NCBI GenBank assembly: GCA_947561715.1
Contig: OX387203.1
Coordinates: forward strand, 11,594,001-11,658,000
DNA: 64,000 nt
Source of the DNA: Ascidia mentula
Taxonomy: Eukaryota > Chordata > Ascidiacea > Phlebobranchia > Ascidiidae
Direction: 5' to 3'
This document shows, piece after piece, positions 53,801 to 64,000 of the stretch. Position 1 is the first letter of the stretch. Every line of letters begins with the position of its first letter. The position numbers were made by a program, and so were the translations under genes. Below the pieces are notes generated by a model. The model did not search any database, had not been told where the DNA came from, and saw nothing but the letters and a program-made list of their open reading frames with translations.

Positions 53801-55401
53801 ATCTCATAGTTACATACGTTGTGCAACCGCAAAAGCAATACTGGAGTATCAGCGTTTTCCACTGTATAATAAAGCTTGTACAGCAAAAAAATATTTTTTA
53901 TCGAAAAGTCATATACTGCAAAATGGACAAGTGCTGAAATCGCATAGTTACATACGTTGTGCAGCCGCAAAAGCAATACCGGAGTATCAGCGTTTTCCAC
54001 TGTATAATAAAGCTTGTACTGAAAAAAATATTTTTCATCGAAAAGTCATATACTGCAAAATGGACAAGTGCTGAAATCGCATAGTTACATACGTTGTGCA
54101 ACCGCAAAAGCAATACTGGAGTATCAGCGTTTTCCACTGTATAATAAAGCTTGTACTGCAAAAAATTATTTTTTGTCGAAAAGTCATACACTGCAAAATG
54201 GACAAGTGCTGAAATCTCATAGTTACATACGTTGTGCAACCGCAAAAGCAATACTGGAGTATCAGCGTTTTCCACTGTATAATAAAGCTTGTACTGCAAA
54301 AAAATATTTTTTATCGAAAAGTCATATACTGCAAAATGGACAAGTGCTGAAATCGCATAGTTACATACGTTGTGCAACCGCAAAAGCAATACTGGAGTAT
54401 CAGCGTTTTCCACTGTATAATAAAGCTTGTACTGCAAAAAATTATTTTTTGTCGAAAAGTCATACACTGCAAAATGGACAAGTGCTGAAATCACAAAGTT
54501 ACATACGTTGTGCAACCGCAAAAGCAATACTGGAGTATCAGCGTTTTCCACTGTATAATAAAGCTTGTACTGCAAAAAAATATTTTTTATCGAAAAGTCA
54601 TATACTGCAAAATGGACAAGTGCTGAAATCGCATAGTTACATACGTTGTGCAACCGCAAAAGCAATACTGGAGTATCAGCGTTTTCCACTGTATAATAAA
54701 GCTTGTACTGCAAAAAATTTTTTTTTGTCGAAAAGTCATACACTGCAAAATGGACAAGTGCTGAAATCTCATAGTTACATACGTTGTGCAACCGCAAAAG
54801 CAATACTGGAGTATCAGCGTTTTCCACTGTATAATAAAAAGCTTGTACTGCAAAAAAATATTTTTTATCGAAAAGTCATATACTGCAAAATGGACAAGTG
54901 CTGAAATCGCATAGTTACATACGTTGTGCAACCGCAAAAGCAATACTGGAGCATCAGCGTTTTCCACTGCATGATAAAGCTTGTACTGAAAAAAATTATT
55001 TTTCATCGAAAAGTCATATACTGCAAAATGGACAAGTGCTGAAATTGCACAGTTACATACGTTGTGCAACCGCAAAAGCAATGCTGGAGTATCAGCGTTT
55101 TCCACTATATAATAAAGCTTGTACTGCAAAAAAATATTTTTCATCGAAAAATCATATACTGCAAAATGGACAAGTGCTGAAATCGCTCAGTTACATACGT
55201 TGTGCAAACGCAAAAGCAATACTGGAGTACCAGCGTTTTCCAATGTATAATAAAACTTGTACTGAAAAAAATTATTTTTTATCGAAAAGTCATACACTGC
55301 AAAATGGACAAGTGCTAAAATCTCATAGTTACATACGTTGTGCAACCGCAAAAGCAATACTGGAGTATCAGCGTTTTCCACTGTATAATAAAGCTTGTAC
55401 T
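50851..55401 (+). repeat. Stacked duplications with offsets of 413, 1930 and 1654 bp
   Basis: Bases 50851-51126 repeat the three-monomer stretch starting at 50438 (offset 413). Bases 51127-52780 repeat 49197-50850 (offset 1930) with one difference noted, CCACTGTATA near 51517 for CCACAGTATA near 49587. Bases 53214-54820 repeat about 51560-53165 (offset 1654, 12 x 138 minus 2). Each of the three successive blocks keeps the rare TTTTACCGAAAAG and CCATTGTATA units. Private variants include CAGCTTTTTCC near 53024 and AATACCGGAG near 53976. The right end matches the 26.6-28.3 kb block and holds a 140-bp unit at 54831-54845. Confidence 0.9.
54832..54846 (+). repeat. 140-bp monomer, CTTGTAC form, second copy
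   Basis: Matches 27771 at the 27061-bp offset, again followed by GAGCATCAG and the C-type monomer cluster (here with CTGCATGATAAAG). Confidence 0.92.
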
Positions 55402-57559
55402 GCAAAAAATTATTTTTCTTCGAAAAGTCATATACTGCAAAATGGACAAGTGCTGAAATCGCATAGTTACATACGTTGTGCAACCGCAAAAGCAATACTG
55501 GAGTATCAGCGTTTTCCACTGTATAATAAAGCTTGTACTGCAAAAAAATATTTTTTATCGAAAAGTCATATACTGCAAAATGGACAAGTGCTGAAATCGC
55601 ATAGTTACATACGTTGTGCAACCGCAAAAGCAATACTGGAGTATCAGCGTTTTCCACTGTATAATAAAGCTTGTACTGCAAAAAATTATTTTTTGTCGAA
55701 AAGTCATACACTGCAAAATGGACAAGTGCTGAAATCTCATAGTTACATACGTTGCGCAACCGCAAAAGCAATACTGGAGTATCAGCGTTTTCCACTGTAT
55801 AATAAAGCTTGTACTGCAAAAATTATTTTTCTTCGAAAAGTCATACACTGCAAAATGGACAAGTGCTGAAATCTCATAGTTACATACGTTGTGCAACCGC
55901 AAAAGCAATACTGGAGTATCAGCGTTTTCCACTGTATAATAAAGCTTGTACTGCAAAAAATTATTTTTTATCGAAAAGTCATACACTGCAAAATGGACAA
56001 GTGCTGAAATCTCATAGTTACATACGTTGTGCAACCGCAAAAGCAATACTGGAGTATCAGCGTTTTCCACTGTATAATAAAGCTTGTACTGCAAAAAATT
56101 ATTTTTTATCGAAAAGTCATATACTGCAAAATGGACAAGTGCTGAAATCGCATAGTTACATACGTTGTGCAACCGCAAAAGCAATACTGGAGTATCAGCG
56201 TTTTCCACTGTATAATAAAGCTTGTACTGCAAAAAAATATTTTTTATCGAAAAGTCATATACTGCAAAATGGACAAGTGCTGAAATCGCATAGTTACATA
56301 CGTTGTGCAACCGCAAAAGCAATACTGGAGTATCAGCGTTTTCCACTGTATAATAAAGCTTGTACTGCAAAAAATTTTTTTTTGTCGAAAAGTCATACAC
56401 TGCAAAATGGACAAGTGCTGAAATCTCATAGTTACATACGTTGTGCAACCGCAAAAGCAATACTGGAGTATCAGCGTTTTCCACTGTATAATAAAGCTTG
56501 TACTGCAAAAATTATTTTTTGTCGAAAAGTCATACACTGCAAAATGGACAAGTGCTGAAATCTCATAGTTACATACGTTGTGCTACCGCAAAAACAATAC
56601 TGGAGTATCAGCGTTTTCCACTGTATAATAAAGCTTGTACTGCAAAAAAATATTTTTTATCGAAAAGTCATATACTGCAAAATGGACAAGTGCTGAAATC
56701 GCATAGTTACATACGTTGTGCAGCCGCAAAAGCAATACTGGAGTATCAGCGTTTTCCACTGTATAATAAAGCTTGTACTGAAAAAAATATTTTTCCTCGA
56801 AAAGTCATATACTGCAAAATGGACAAGTGCTGAAATCGCATAGTTACATACGTTGTGCAACCGCAAAAGCAATACTGGAGTATCAGCGTTTTCCACTGTA
56901 TAATAAAGCTTGTACTGCAAAAAATTATTTTTTGTCGAAAAGTCATACACTGCAAAATGGACAAGTGCTGAAATCTCATAGTTACATACGTTGTGCAACC
57001 GCAAAAGCAATACTGGAGTATCAGCGTTTTCCACTGTATAATAAAGCTTGTACTGCAAAAAAATATTTTTTATCGAAAAGTCATATACTGCAAAATGGAC
57101 AAGTGCTGAAATCGCATAGTTACATACGTTGTGCAACCGCAAAAGCAATACTGGAGTATCAGCGTTTTCCACTGTATAATAAAGCTTGTACTGCAAAAAA
57201 TTATTTTTTGTCGAAAAGTCATACACTGCAAAATGGACAAGTGCTGAAATCTCAAAGTTACATACGTTGTGCAACCGCAAAAGCAATACTGGAGTATCAG
57301 CGTTTTCCACTGTATAATAAAGCTTGTACTGCAAAAAAATATTTTTTATCGAAAAGTCATATACTGCAAAATGGACAAGTGCTGAAATCGCATAGTTACA
57401 TACGTTGTGCAACCGCAAAAGCAATACTGGAGTATCAGCGTTTTCCACTGTATAATAAAGCTTGTACTGCAAAAAATTATTTTTTGTCGAAAAGTCATAC
57501 ACTGCAAAATGGACAAGTGCTGAAATCTCATAGTTACATACGTTGTGCAACCGCAAAAG
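55402..57559 (+). repeat. Mixed satellite monomers
   Basis: Mostly A and B units with short B units near 55819 and 56508. The second is a hybrid, with A5-TTA-T6 followed by GTCG rather than CTTCG. Private variants include GTTGCGCAACC near 55751 and GTGCTACCGC near 56580. From about 56.77 to 57.01 kb it resembles 59.94-60.18 kb at an offset of 3171 bp, four monomers more than the 2619-bp duplication that follows. Nothing other than satellite is present. Confidence 0.85.
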
Positions 57560-60500
57560 CAATACTGGAGTATCAGCGTTTTCCGCTGTATAATAAAGCA
57601 TGTACTGCAAAAAAATATTGTTTATCGAAAAGTCATATACTGCAAAATGGACAAGTGCTGAAATCGCATAGTTACATACGTTGTGCAACCGCAAAAGCAA
57701 TACTGGAGTATCAGCGTTTTCCACTGTATAATAAAGCTTGTACTGCAAAAAATTATTTTTTGTCGAAAAGTCATACACTGCAAAATGGACAAGTGCTGAA
57801 ATCTCATAGTTACATACGTTGTGCAACCGCAAAAGCAATACTGGAGTATCAGCGTTTTCCACTGTATAATAAAGCTTGTACTGCAAAAAAATATTTTTCA
57901 TCGAAAAATCATATACTGCAAAATGGACAAGTGCTGAAATCGCATAGTTACATACGTTGTGCAACCGCAAAAGCAATACTGGAGTATCAGCGTTTTCCAC
58001 TGTATAATAAAGCTTGTACTGCAAAAAATTATTTTTTGTCGAAAAGTCATACACTGCAAAATGGACAAGTGCTGAAGTCTCATAGTTACATACGTTGTGC
58101 AACCGCAAAAGCAATACTGGAGTATCAGCGTTTTCCACTGTATAATAAAGCTTGTACTGCAAAAAATATTTTTCATCGAAAAATCATATACTGCAAAATG
58201 GACAAGTGCTGAAATCGCATAGTTACATACGTTGTGCAACCGCAAAAGCAATACTGGAGTATCAGCGTTTTCCACTGTATAATAAAGCTTGTACTGCAAA
58301 AAATTATTTTTTGTCGAAAAGTCATACACTGCAAAATGGACAAGTGCTGAAATCTCATAGTTACATACGTTGTGCAACCGCAAAAGCAATACTGGAGTAT
58401 CAGCGTTTTCCACTGTATAATAAAGCTTGTACTGCAAAAAATATTTTTCATCGAAAAATCATATACTGCAAAATGGACAAGTGCTGAAATCGCTCAGTTA
58501 CATACGTTGTGCAACCGCAAAAGCAATACTGGAGTATCAGCGTTTTCCACTGTATAATAAAGCTTGTACTGCAAAAAAATATTTTTCATCGAAAAGTCAT
58601 ATACTGCAAAATGGACAAGTGCTGAAATCGCATAGTTACATACGTTGTGCAACCGCAAAAGCAATACTGGTGTATCAGCGTTTTCCACTGTGTAATAAAG
58701 CTTGTACTGCAAAAAATTATTTTTTGTCGAAAAGTCATACACTGCAAAATGGACAAGTGCTGAAATCGCATAGTTACATACGTTGTGCAACCGCAAAAGC
58801 AATACTGGAGTATCAGCGTTTTCCACTGTATAATAAAGCTTGTACTGCAAAAAAATATTTTTTATCGAAAAGTCATATACTGCAAAATGGACAAGTGCTG
58901 AAATCGCATAGTTACATACGTTGTGCAACCGCAAAAGCAATACTGGAGTATCAGCGTTTTCCACTGTATAATAAAGCTTGTACTGCAAAAAAATATTTTT
59001 CATCGAAAAGTCATATACTGCAAAATGGACAAGTGCTGAAATCGCATAGTTACATACGTTGTGCAACCGCAAAAGCAATACTGGAGTATCAGCGTTTTCC
59101 ACTGTATAATAAAGCTTGTACTGCAAAAAATTATTTTTTGTCGAAAAGTCATACACTGCAAAATGGATAAGTGCTGAAATCTCATAGTTACATACGTTGT
59201 GCAACCGCAAAAGCAATACTGGAGTATCTGCGTTTTCCACTGTATAATAAAGCTTGTACTGCAAAAAAATATTTTTTATCGAAAAGTCATATACTGCAAA
59301 ATGGACAAGTGCTGAAATCGCATAGTTACATACGTTGTGCAACCGCAAAAGCAATACTGGAGTATCAACGTTTTCCACTGTATAATAAAGCTTGTACTGC
59401 AAAAAAATATTTTTCATCGAAAAGTCATATACTGCAAAATGGACAAGTGCTGAAATCGCATAGTTACATACGTTGTGCAACCGCAAAAGCAATACTGGAG
59501 TATCAGCGTTTTCCACTGTATAATAAAGCTTGTACTGCAAAAAATTATTTTTTGTCGAAAAATCATACACTGCAAAATGGACAAGTGCTGAAATCTCATA
59601 GTTACATACGTTGTGCAACCGCAAAAGCAATACTGGAGTATCAGCGTTTTCCACTGTATAATAAAGCTTGTACTGCAAAAAAATATTTTTTATCGAAAAG
59701 TCATATACTGCAAAATGGACAAGTGCTGAAATCGCATAGTTACATACGTTGTGCAACCGCAAAAGCAATACTGGAGTATCAGCGTTTTCCACTGTATAAT
59801 AAAGCTTGTACAGCAAAAAAATATTTTTTATCGAAAAGTCATATACTGCAAAATGGACAAGTGCTGAAATCGCATAGTTACATACGTTGTGCAGCCGCAA
59901 AAGCAATACTGGAGTATCAGCGTTTTCCACTGTATAATAAAGCTTGTACTGAAAAAAATATTTTTCATCGAAAAGTCATATACTGCAAAATGGACAAGTG
60001 CTGAAATCGCATAGTTACATACGTTGTGCAACCGCAAAAGCAATACTGGAGTATCAGCGTTTTCCACTGTATAATAAAGCTTGTACTGCAAAAAATTATT
60101 TTTTGTCGAAAAGTCATACACTGCAAAATGGACAAGTGCTGAAATCTCATAGTTACATACGTTGTGCAACCGCAAAAGCAATACTGGAGTATCAGCGTTT
60201 TCCGCTGTATAATAAAGCATGTACTGCAAAAAAATATTGTTTATCGAAAAGTCATATACTGCAAAATGGACAAGTGCTGAAATCGCATAGTTACATACGT
60301 TGTGCAACCGCAAAAGCAATACTGGAGTATCAGCGTTTTCCACTGTATAATAAAGCTTGTACTGCAAAAAATTATTTTTTGTCGAAAAGTCATACACTGC
60401 AAAATGGACAAGTGCTGAAATCTCATAGTTACATACGTTGTGCAACCGCAAAAGCAATACTGGAGTATCAGCGTTTTCCACTGTATAATAAAGCTTGTAC

Positions 60501-62376
60501 TGCAAAAAAATATTTTTCATCGAAAAATCATATACTGCAAAATGGACAAGTGCTGAAATCGCATAGTTACATACGTTGTGCAACCGCAAAAGCAATACTG
60601 GAGTATCAGCGTTTTCCACTGTATAATAAAGCTTGTACTGCAAAAAATTATTTTTTGTCGAAAAGTCATACACTGCAAAATGGACAAGTGCTGAAGTCTC
60701 ATAGTTACATACGTTGTGCAACCGCAAAAGCAATACTGGAGTATCAGCGTTTTCCACTGTATAATAAAGCTTGTACTGCAAAAAATATTTTTCATCGAAA
60801 AATCATATACTGCAAAATGGACAAGTGCTGAAATCGCATAGTTACATACGTTGTGCAACCGCAAAAGCAATACTGGAGTATCAGCGTTTTCCACTGTATA
60901 ATAAAGCTTGTACTGCAAAAAATTATTTTTTGTCGAAAAGTCATACACTGCAAAATGGACAAGTGCTGAAATCTCATAGTTACATACGTTGTGCAACCGC
61001 AAAAGCAATACTGGAGTATCAGCGTTTTCCACTGTATAATAAAGCTTGTACTGCAAAAAATATTTTTCATCGAAAAATCATATACTGCAAAATGGACAAG
61101 TGCTGAAATCGCTCAGTTACATACGTTGTGCAACCGCAAAAGCAATACTGGAGTATCAGCGTTTTCCACTGTATAATAAAGCTTGTACTGCAAAAAAATA
61201 TTTTTCATCGAAAAGTCATATACTGCAAAATGGACAAGTGCTGAAATCGCATAGTTACATACGTTGTGCAACCGCAAAAGCAATACTGGAGTATCAGCGT
61301 TTTCCACTGTGTAATAAAGCTTGTACTGCAAAAAATTATTTTTTGTCGAAAAGTCATACACTGCAAAATGGACAAGTGCTGAAATCGCATAGTTACATAC
61401 GTTGTGCAACCGCAAAAGCAATACTGGAGTATCAGCGTTTTCCACTGTATAATAAAGCTTGTACTGCAAAAAAATATTTTTTATCGAAAAGTCATATACT
61501 GCAAAATGGACAAGTGCTGAAATCGCATAGTTACATACGTTGTGCAACCGCAAAAGCAATACTGGAGTATCAGCGTTTTCCACTGTATAATAAAGCTTGT
61601 ACTGCAAAAAAATATTTTTCATCGAAAAGTCATATACTGCAAAATGGACAAGTGCTGAAATCGCATAGTTACATACGTTGTGCAACCGCAAAAGCAATAC
61701 TGGAGTATCAGCGTTTTCCACTGTATAATAAAGCTTGTACTGCAAAAAATTATTTTTTGTCGAAAAGTCATACACTGCAAAATGGATAAGTGCTGAAATC
61801 TCATAGTTACATACGTTGTGCAACCGCAAAAGCAATACTGGAGTATCTGCGTTTTCCACTGTATAATAAAGCTTGTACTGCAAAAAAATATTTTTTATCG
61901 AAAAGTCATATACTGCAAAATGGACAAGTGCTGAAATCGCATAGTTACATACGTTGTGCAACCGCAAAAGCAATACTGGAGTATCAACGTTTTCCACTGT
62001 ATAATAAAGCTTGTACTGCAAAAAAATATTTTTCATCGAAAAGTCATATACTGCAAAATGGACAAGTGCTGAAATCGCATAGTTACATACGTTGTGCAAC
62101 CGCAAAAGCAATACTGGAGTATCAGCGTTTTCCACTGTATAATAAAGCTTGTACTGCAAAAAATTATTTTTTGTCGAAAAATCATACACTGCAAAATGGA
62201 CAAGTGCTGAAATCTCATAGTTACATACGTTGTGCAACCGCAAAAGCAATACTGGAGTATCAGCGTTTTCCACTGTATAATAAAGCTTGTACTGCAAAAA
62301 AATATTTTTTATCGAAAAGTCATATACTGCAAAATGGACAAGTGCTGAAATCGCATAGTTACATACGTTGTGCAGC
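57560..62376 (+). repeat. Tandem duplication with a 2619-bp offset
   Basis: About 57560-59757 matches 60179-62376 at an offset of 2619 bp (19 x 138 minus 3). Shared rare variants include CCGCTGTATA with AAAGCATG, TATTGTTTATCG (about 57617 and 60236), two closely spaced 137-bp units with AAAAAATATTTTTCATCG, CTGTGTAATAAAG, AAATGGATAAGTGC (about 59161 and 61780) and GAGTATCTGCG. One clear difference is CTGGTGTATC near 58668 against CTGGAGTATC near 61287. Between the copies lie a few ordinary units (about 59.76-60.18 kb), of which copy 2 lacks one downstream equivalent. Confidence 0.9.
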
Positions 62377-64000
62377 CGCAAAAGCAATACTGGAGTATCA
62401 GCGTTTTCCACTGTATAATAAAGCTTGTACTGAAAAAAATGTTTTTCATCGAAAAGTCATATACTGCAAAATGGACAAGTGCTGAAATCGCATAGTTACA
62501 TACGTTGTGCAACCGCAAAAGCAATACTGGAGTATCAGCGTTTTCCACAGTATAATAAAGCTTGTACTGCAAAAAAATATTTTTTATCGAAAAGTCATAT
62601 ACTGCAAAATGGACAAGTGCTGAAATCGCATAGTTACATACGTTGTGCAACCGCAAAAGCAATACTGGAGTATCAGCGTTTTCCACTGTATAATAAAGCT
62701 TGTACTGCAAAAAATTATTTTTTGTCGAAAAGTCATACACTGCAAAATGGACAAGTGCTGCAATCTCATAGTTACATACGTTGTGCAACCGCAAAAGCAA
62801 TACTGGAGTATCAGCGTTTTCCACTCTATAATAAAGCTTGTACAGCAAAAAAATATTTTTTATCGAAAAGTCATATACTGCAAAATGGACAAGTGCTGAA
62901 ATCGCGTAGTTACATACGTTGTGCAACCGCAAAAGCAATACTGGAGTATCAGCGTTTTCCACAGTATAATAAAGCTTATACTGCAAAAAAATATTTTTTA
63001 CCGAAAAGTCATATACTGCAAAATGGACAAGTGCTGAAATCGCATAGTTACATACGTTGTGCAACCGCAAAAGCAATACTGGAGTATCAGCGTTTTCCAC
63101 TGTATAATAAAGGTTGTACTGCAAAAAAATATTTTTTACCGAAAAGTCATATACTGCAAAATGGACAAGTGCTGAAATCGCATAGTTACATACGTTGTGC
63201 AACCGCAAAAGCAATACTGGAGTATCAGCGTTTTCCACAGTATAATAAAGCTTGTACTGCAAAAAAATATTTTTTATCGAAAAGTCATATACTGCAAAAT
63301 GGACAAGTGCTGAAATCGCATAGTTACATACGTTGTGCAACCGCAAAAGCAATACTGGAGTATCAGCGTTTTCCACAGTATAATAAAGCTTGTACTGCAA
63401 AAAAATATTTTTCATCGGAAAGTCATATACTGCAAAATGGACAAGTGCTGAAATCGCATAGTTACATACGTTGTGCAACCGCAAAAGCAATACTGGAGTA
63501 TCAGCGTTTTCCACTGTATAATAAAGCTTGTACTGCAAAAAATTATTTTTTGTCGAAAAGTCATACACTGCAAAATGGACAAGTGCTGAAATCTCATAGT
63601 TACATACGTTGTGCAACCGCAAAAACAATACTGGAGTATCAGCGTTTTCCACTGTATAATAAAGCTTGTACAGCAAAAAAATATTTTTTATCGAAAAGTC
63701 ATATACTGCAAAATGGACAAGTGCTGAAATCGCATAGTTACATACGTTGTGCAGCCGCAAAAGCAATACTGGAGTATCAGCGTTTTCCACTGTATAATAA
63801 AGCTTGTACTGCAAAAAATTATTTTTTGTCGAAAAGTCATACACTGCAAAATGGACAAGTGCTGAAATCTCATAGTTACATACGTTGTGCAACCGCAAAA
63901 GCAATACTGGAGTATCAGCGTTTTCCACTGTATAATAAAGCTTGTACTGCAAAAAAATATTTTTCCTCGAAAAGTCATATACTGCAAAATGGACAAGTGC
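62377..64000 (+). repeat. Terminal subfamily rich in CCACAGTATA and TTTACCG units
   Basis: Units with CCACAGTATA (near 62546, 62960, 63236 and 63374) and TTTTACCGAAAAG (near 62998 and 63136) dominate, mixed with A and B forms. Private single-base changes are more frequent than elsewhere: AAAAAATGTTTTTC near 62438, GTGCTGCAATC near 62756, CCACTCTATA near 62821, TCGCGTAG near 62902, AAAGGTTGTAC near 63110 and CATCGGAAAG near 63414. The window ends inside a unit, so the array continues to the right. Confidence 0.87.

Larger units (their letters stand above)
1..64000 (+). repeat. 138-bp tandem satellite array spanning the entire window
   Basis: Phrases such as GGACAAGTGCTGAAAT and TACATACGTTGTGCAACC recur every 138 bases from the first line to the last, always on the + strand and in the same order. 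Dividing the readable 63.8 kb by 138 gives about 462 monomers. The common monomer is about 35% GC with equal numbers of G and C (24 each). Most units are exactly 138 bp; rarer units of 137, 139 and 140 bp arise almost entirely from indels in the A/T tract or beside the HindIII site. No unique sequence, transposon or inverted monomer interrupts the array. Satellite arrays of this kind are known from centromeric and pericentromeric heterochromatin, but location here is inferred, not shown. The family was not recognised by name. Confidence 0.98.

Noticed and set aside
59161..59170. Premature stop (GGATAAGTGC) as evidence of a broken gene
   Set aside because: It is one C-to-T change in one monomer, copied at 61780 by the 2619-bp duplication. 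It only shows that stops are tolerated in this frame.
1..64000. CRISPR array
   Set aside because: There are no unique spacers. The repeated unit is contiguous and about 138 bp, and all the sequence between identical parts is itself repeated.
1..64000. CENP-B box
   Set aside because: I looked for the TTCG....A..CGGG core on both strands. The CTTCGAAAAGTCATAC variant has TTCG but lacks the CGGG part, so the motif is absent.
1..64000. Transposable element or its terminal repeats
   Set aside because: No target-site duplication, terminal inverted repeat, poly(A)-ended insert or enzyme-like frame interrupts the array. Short A/T palindromes lie inside every monomer.
1..64000. Bacterial or phage origin
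   Set aside because: 64 kb of pure 138-bp tandem repeat with HORs and no genes has no parallel that I know of in prokaryotic or phage genomes and fits eukaryotic heterochromatin.

Overview
The whole window is one tandem satellite DNA array. Outside an assembly gap of 200 Ns (8249-8448), every stretch I read is a head-to-tail copy of a unit of about 138 bp, always in the same orientation. That is roughly 462 monomers in 63.8 kb of readable sequence. I found no protein-coding gene, RNA gene, transposon, CRISPR array, unique spacer or inverted monomer. The many long open frames on both strands come from a repeat whose length is a multiple of three and which lacks stops in one frame of each strand.

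A long, homogeneous array with a nucleosome-scale monomer, multi-monomer higher-order repeats (HORs) and a 200-N scaffold gap points to pericentromeric, centromeric or other heterochromatin of a eukaryote. I cannot name the species. The monomer is about 35% GC (48 of 138 bases in the common form). It keeps about five CpG sites, a CpG observed/expected ratio of about 1.2, so it shows none of the CpG decay typical of heavily methylated genomes. That fits many invertebrates but does not prove one. Almost every monomer carries a HindIII site (AAGCTT), so this would appear as a HindIII satellite ladder.

Two monomer forms, A and B, tend to alternate and give a 276-bp dimer. They differ mainly in an A/T tract in the middle of the unit, in a TATAC versus TACAC change, and in TCGCAT versus TCTCAT. 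On top of this sit longer HORs and block duplications. Region by region: 1-8248 holds HORs of 6-9 monomers marked by diverged 'C' monomers; 8449-11410 an HOR of about 1101 bp; 11411-17600 recurring cassettes and clean A/B dimers; 17601-26188 a tandem duplication with a 4.1-4.6 kb offset; 26189-28814 a block repeated near 54 kb; 28815-30939 a 965-bp HOR; 30940-34139 cassettes with 139-bp monomers; 34140-36480 an indel-free HOR; 39270-41205 a second 965-bp HOR; 42656-50850 a copy of bases 1-8195 in which I found no difference; 50851-55401 stacked 1930-bp and 1654-bp duplications; 57560-62376 a tandem duplication with a 2619-bp offset; and 62377-64000 a terminal subfamily.

The most useful observation is the 8.2-kb copy shared between the sequence left of the gap and an interior stretch on the right. 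It may be a recent array amplification, or two alleles or overlapping contigs joined by the scaffolder. I see no new biological 'system'; the interest lies in satellite architecture, homogenisation and assembly integrity.
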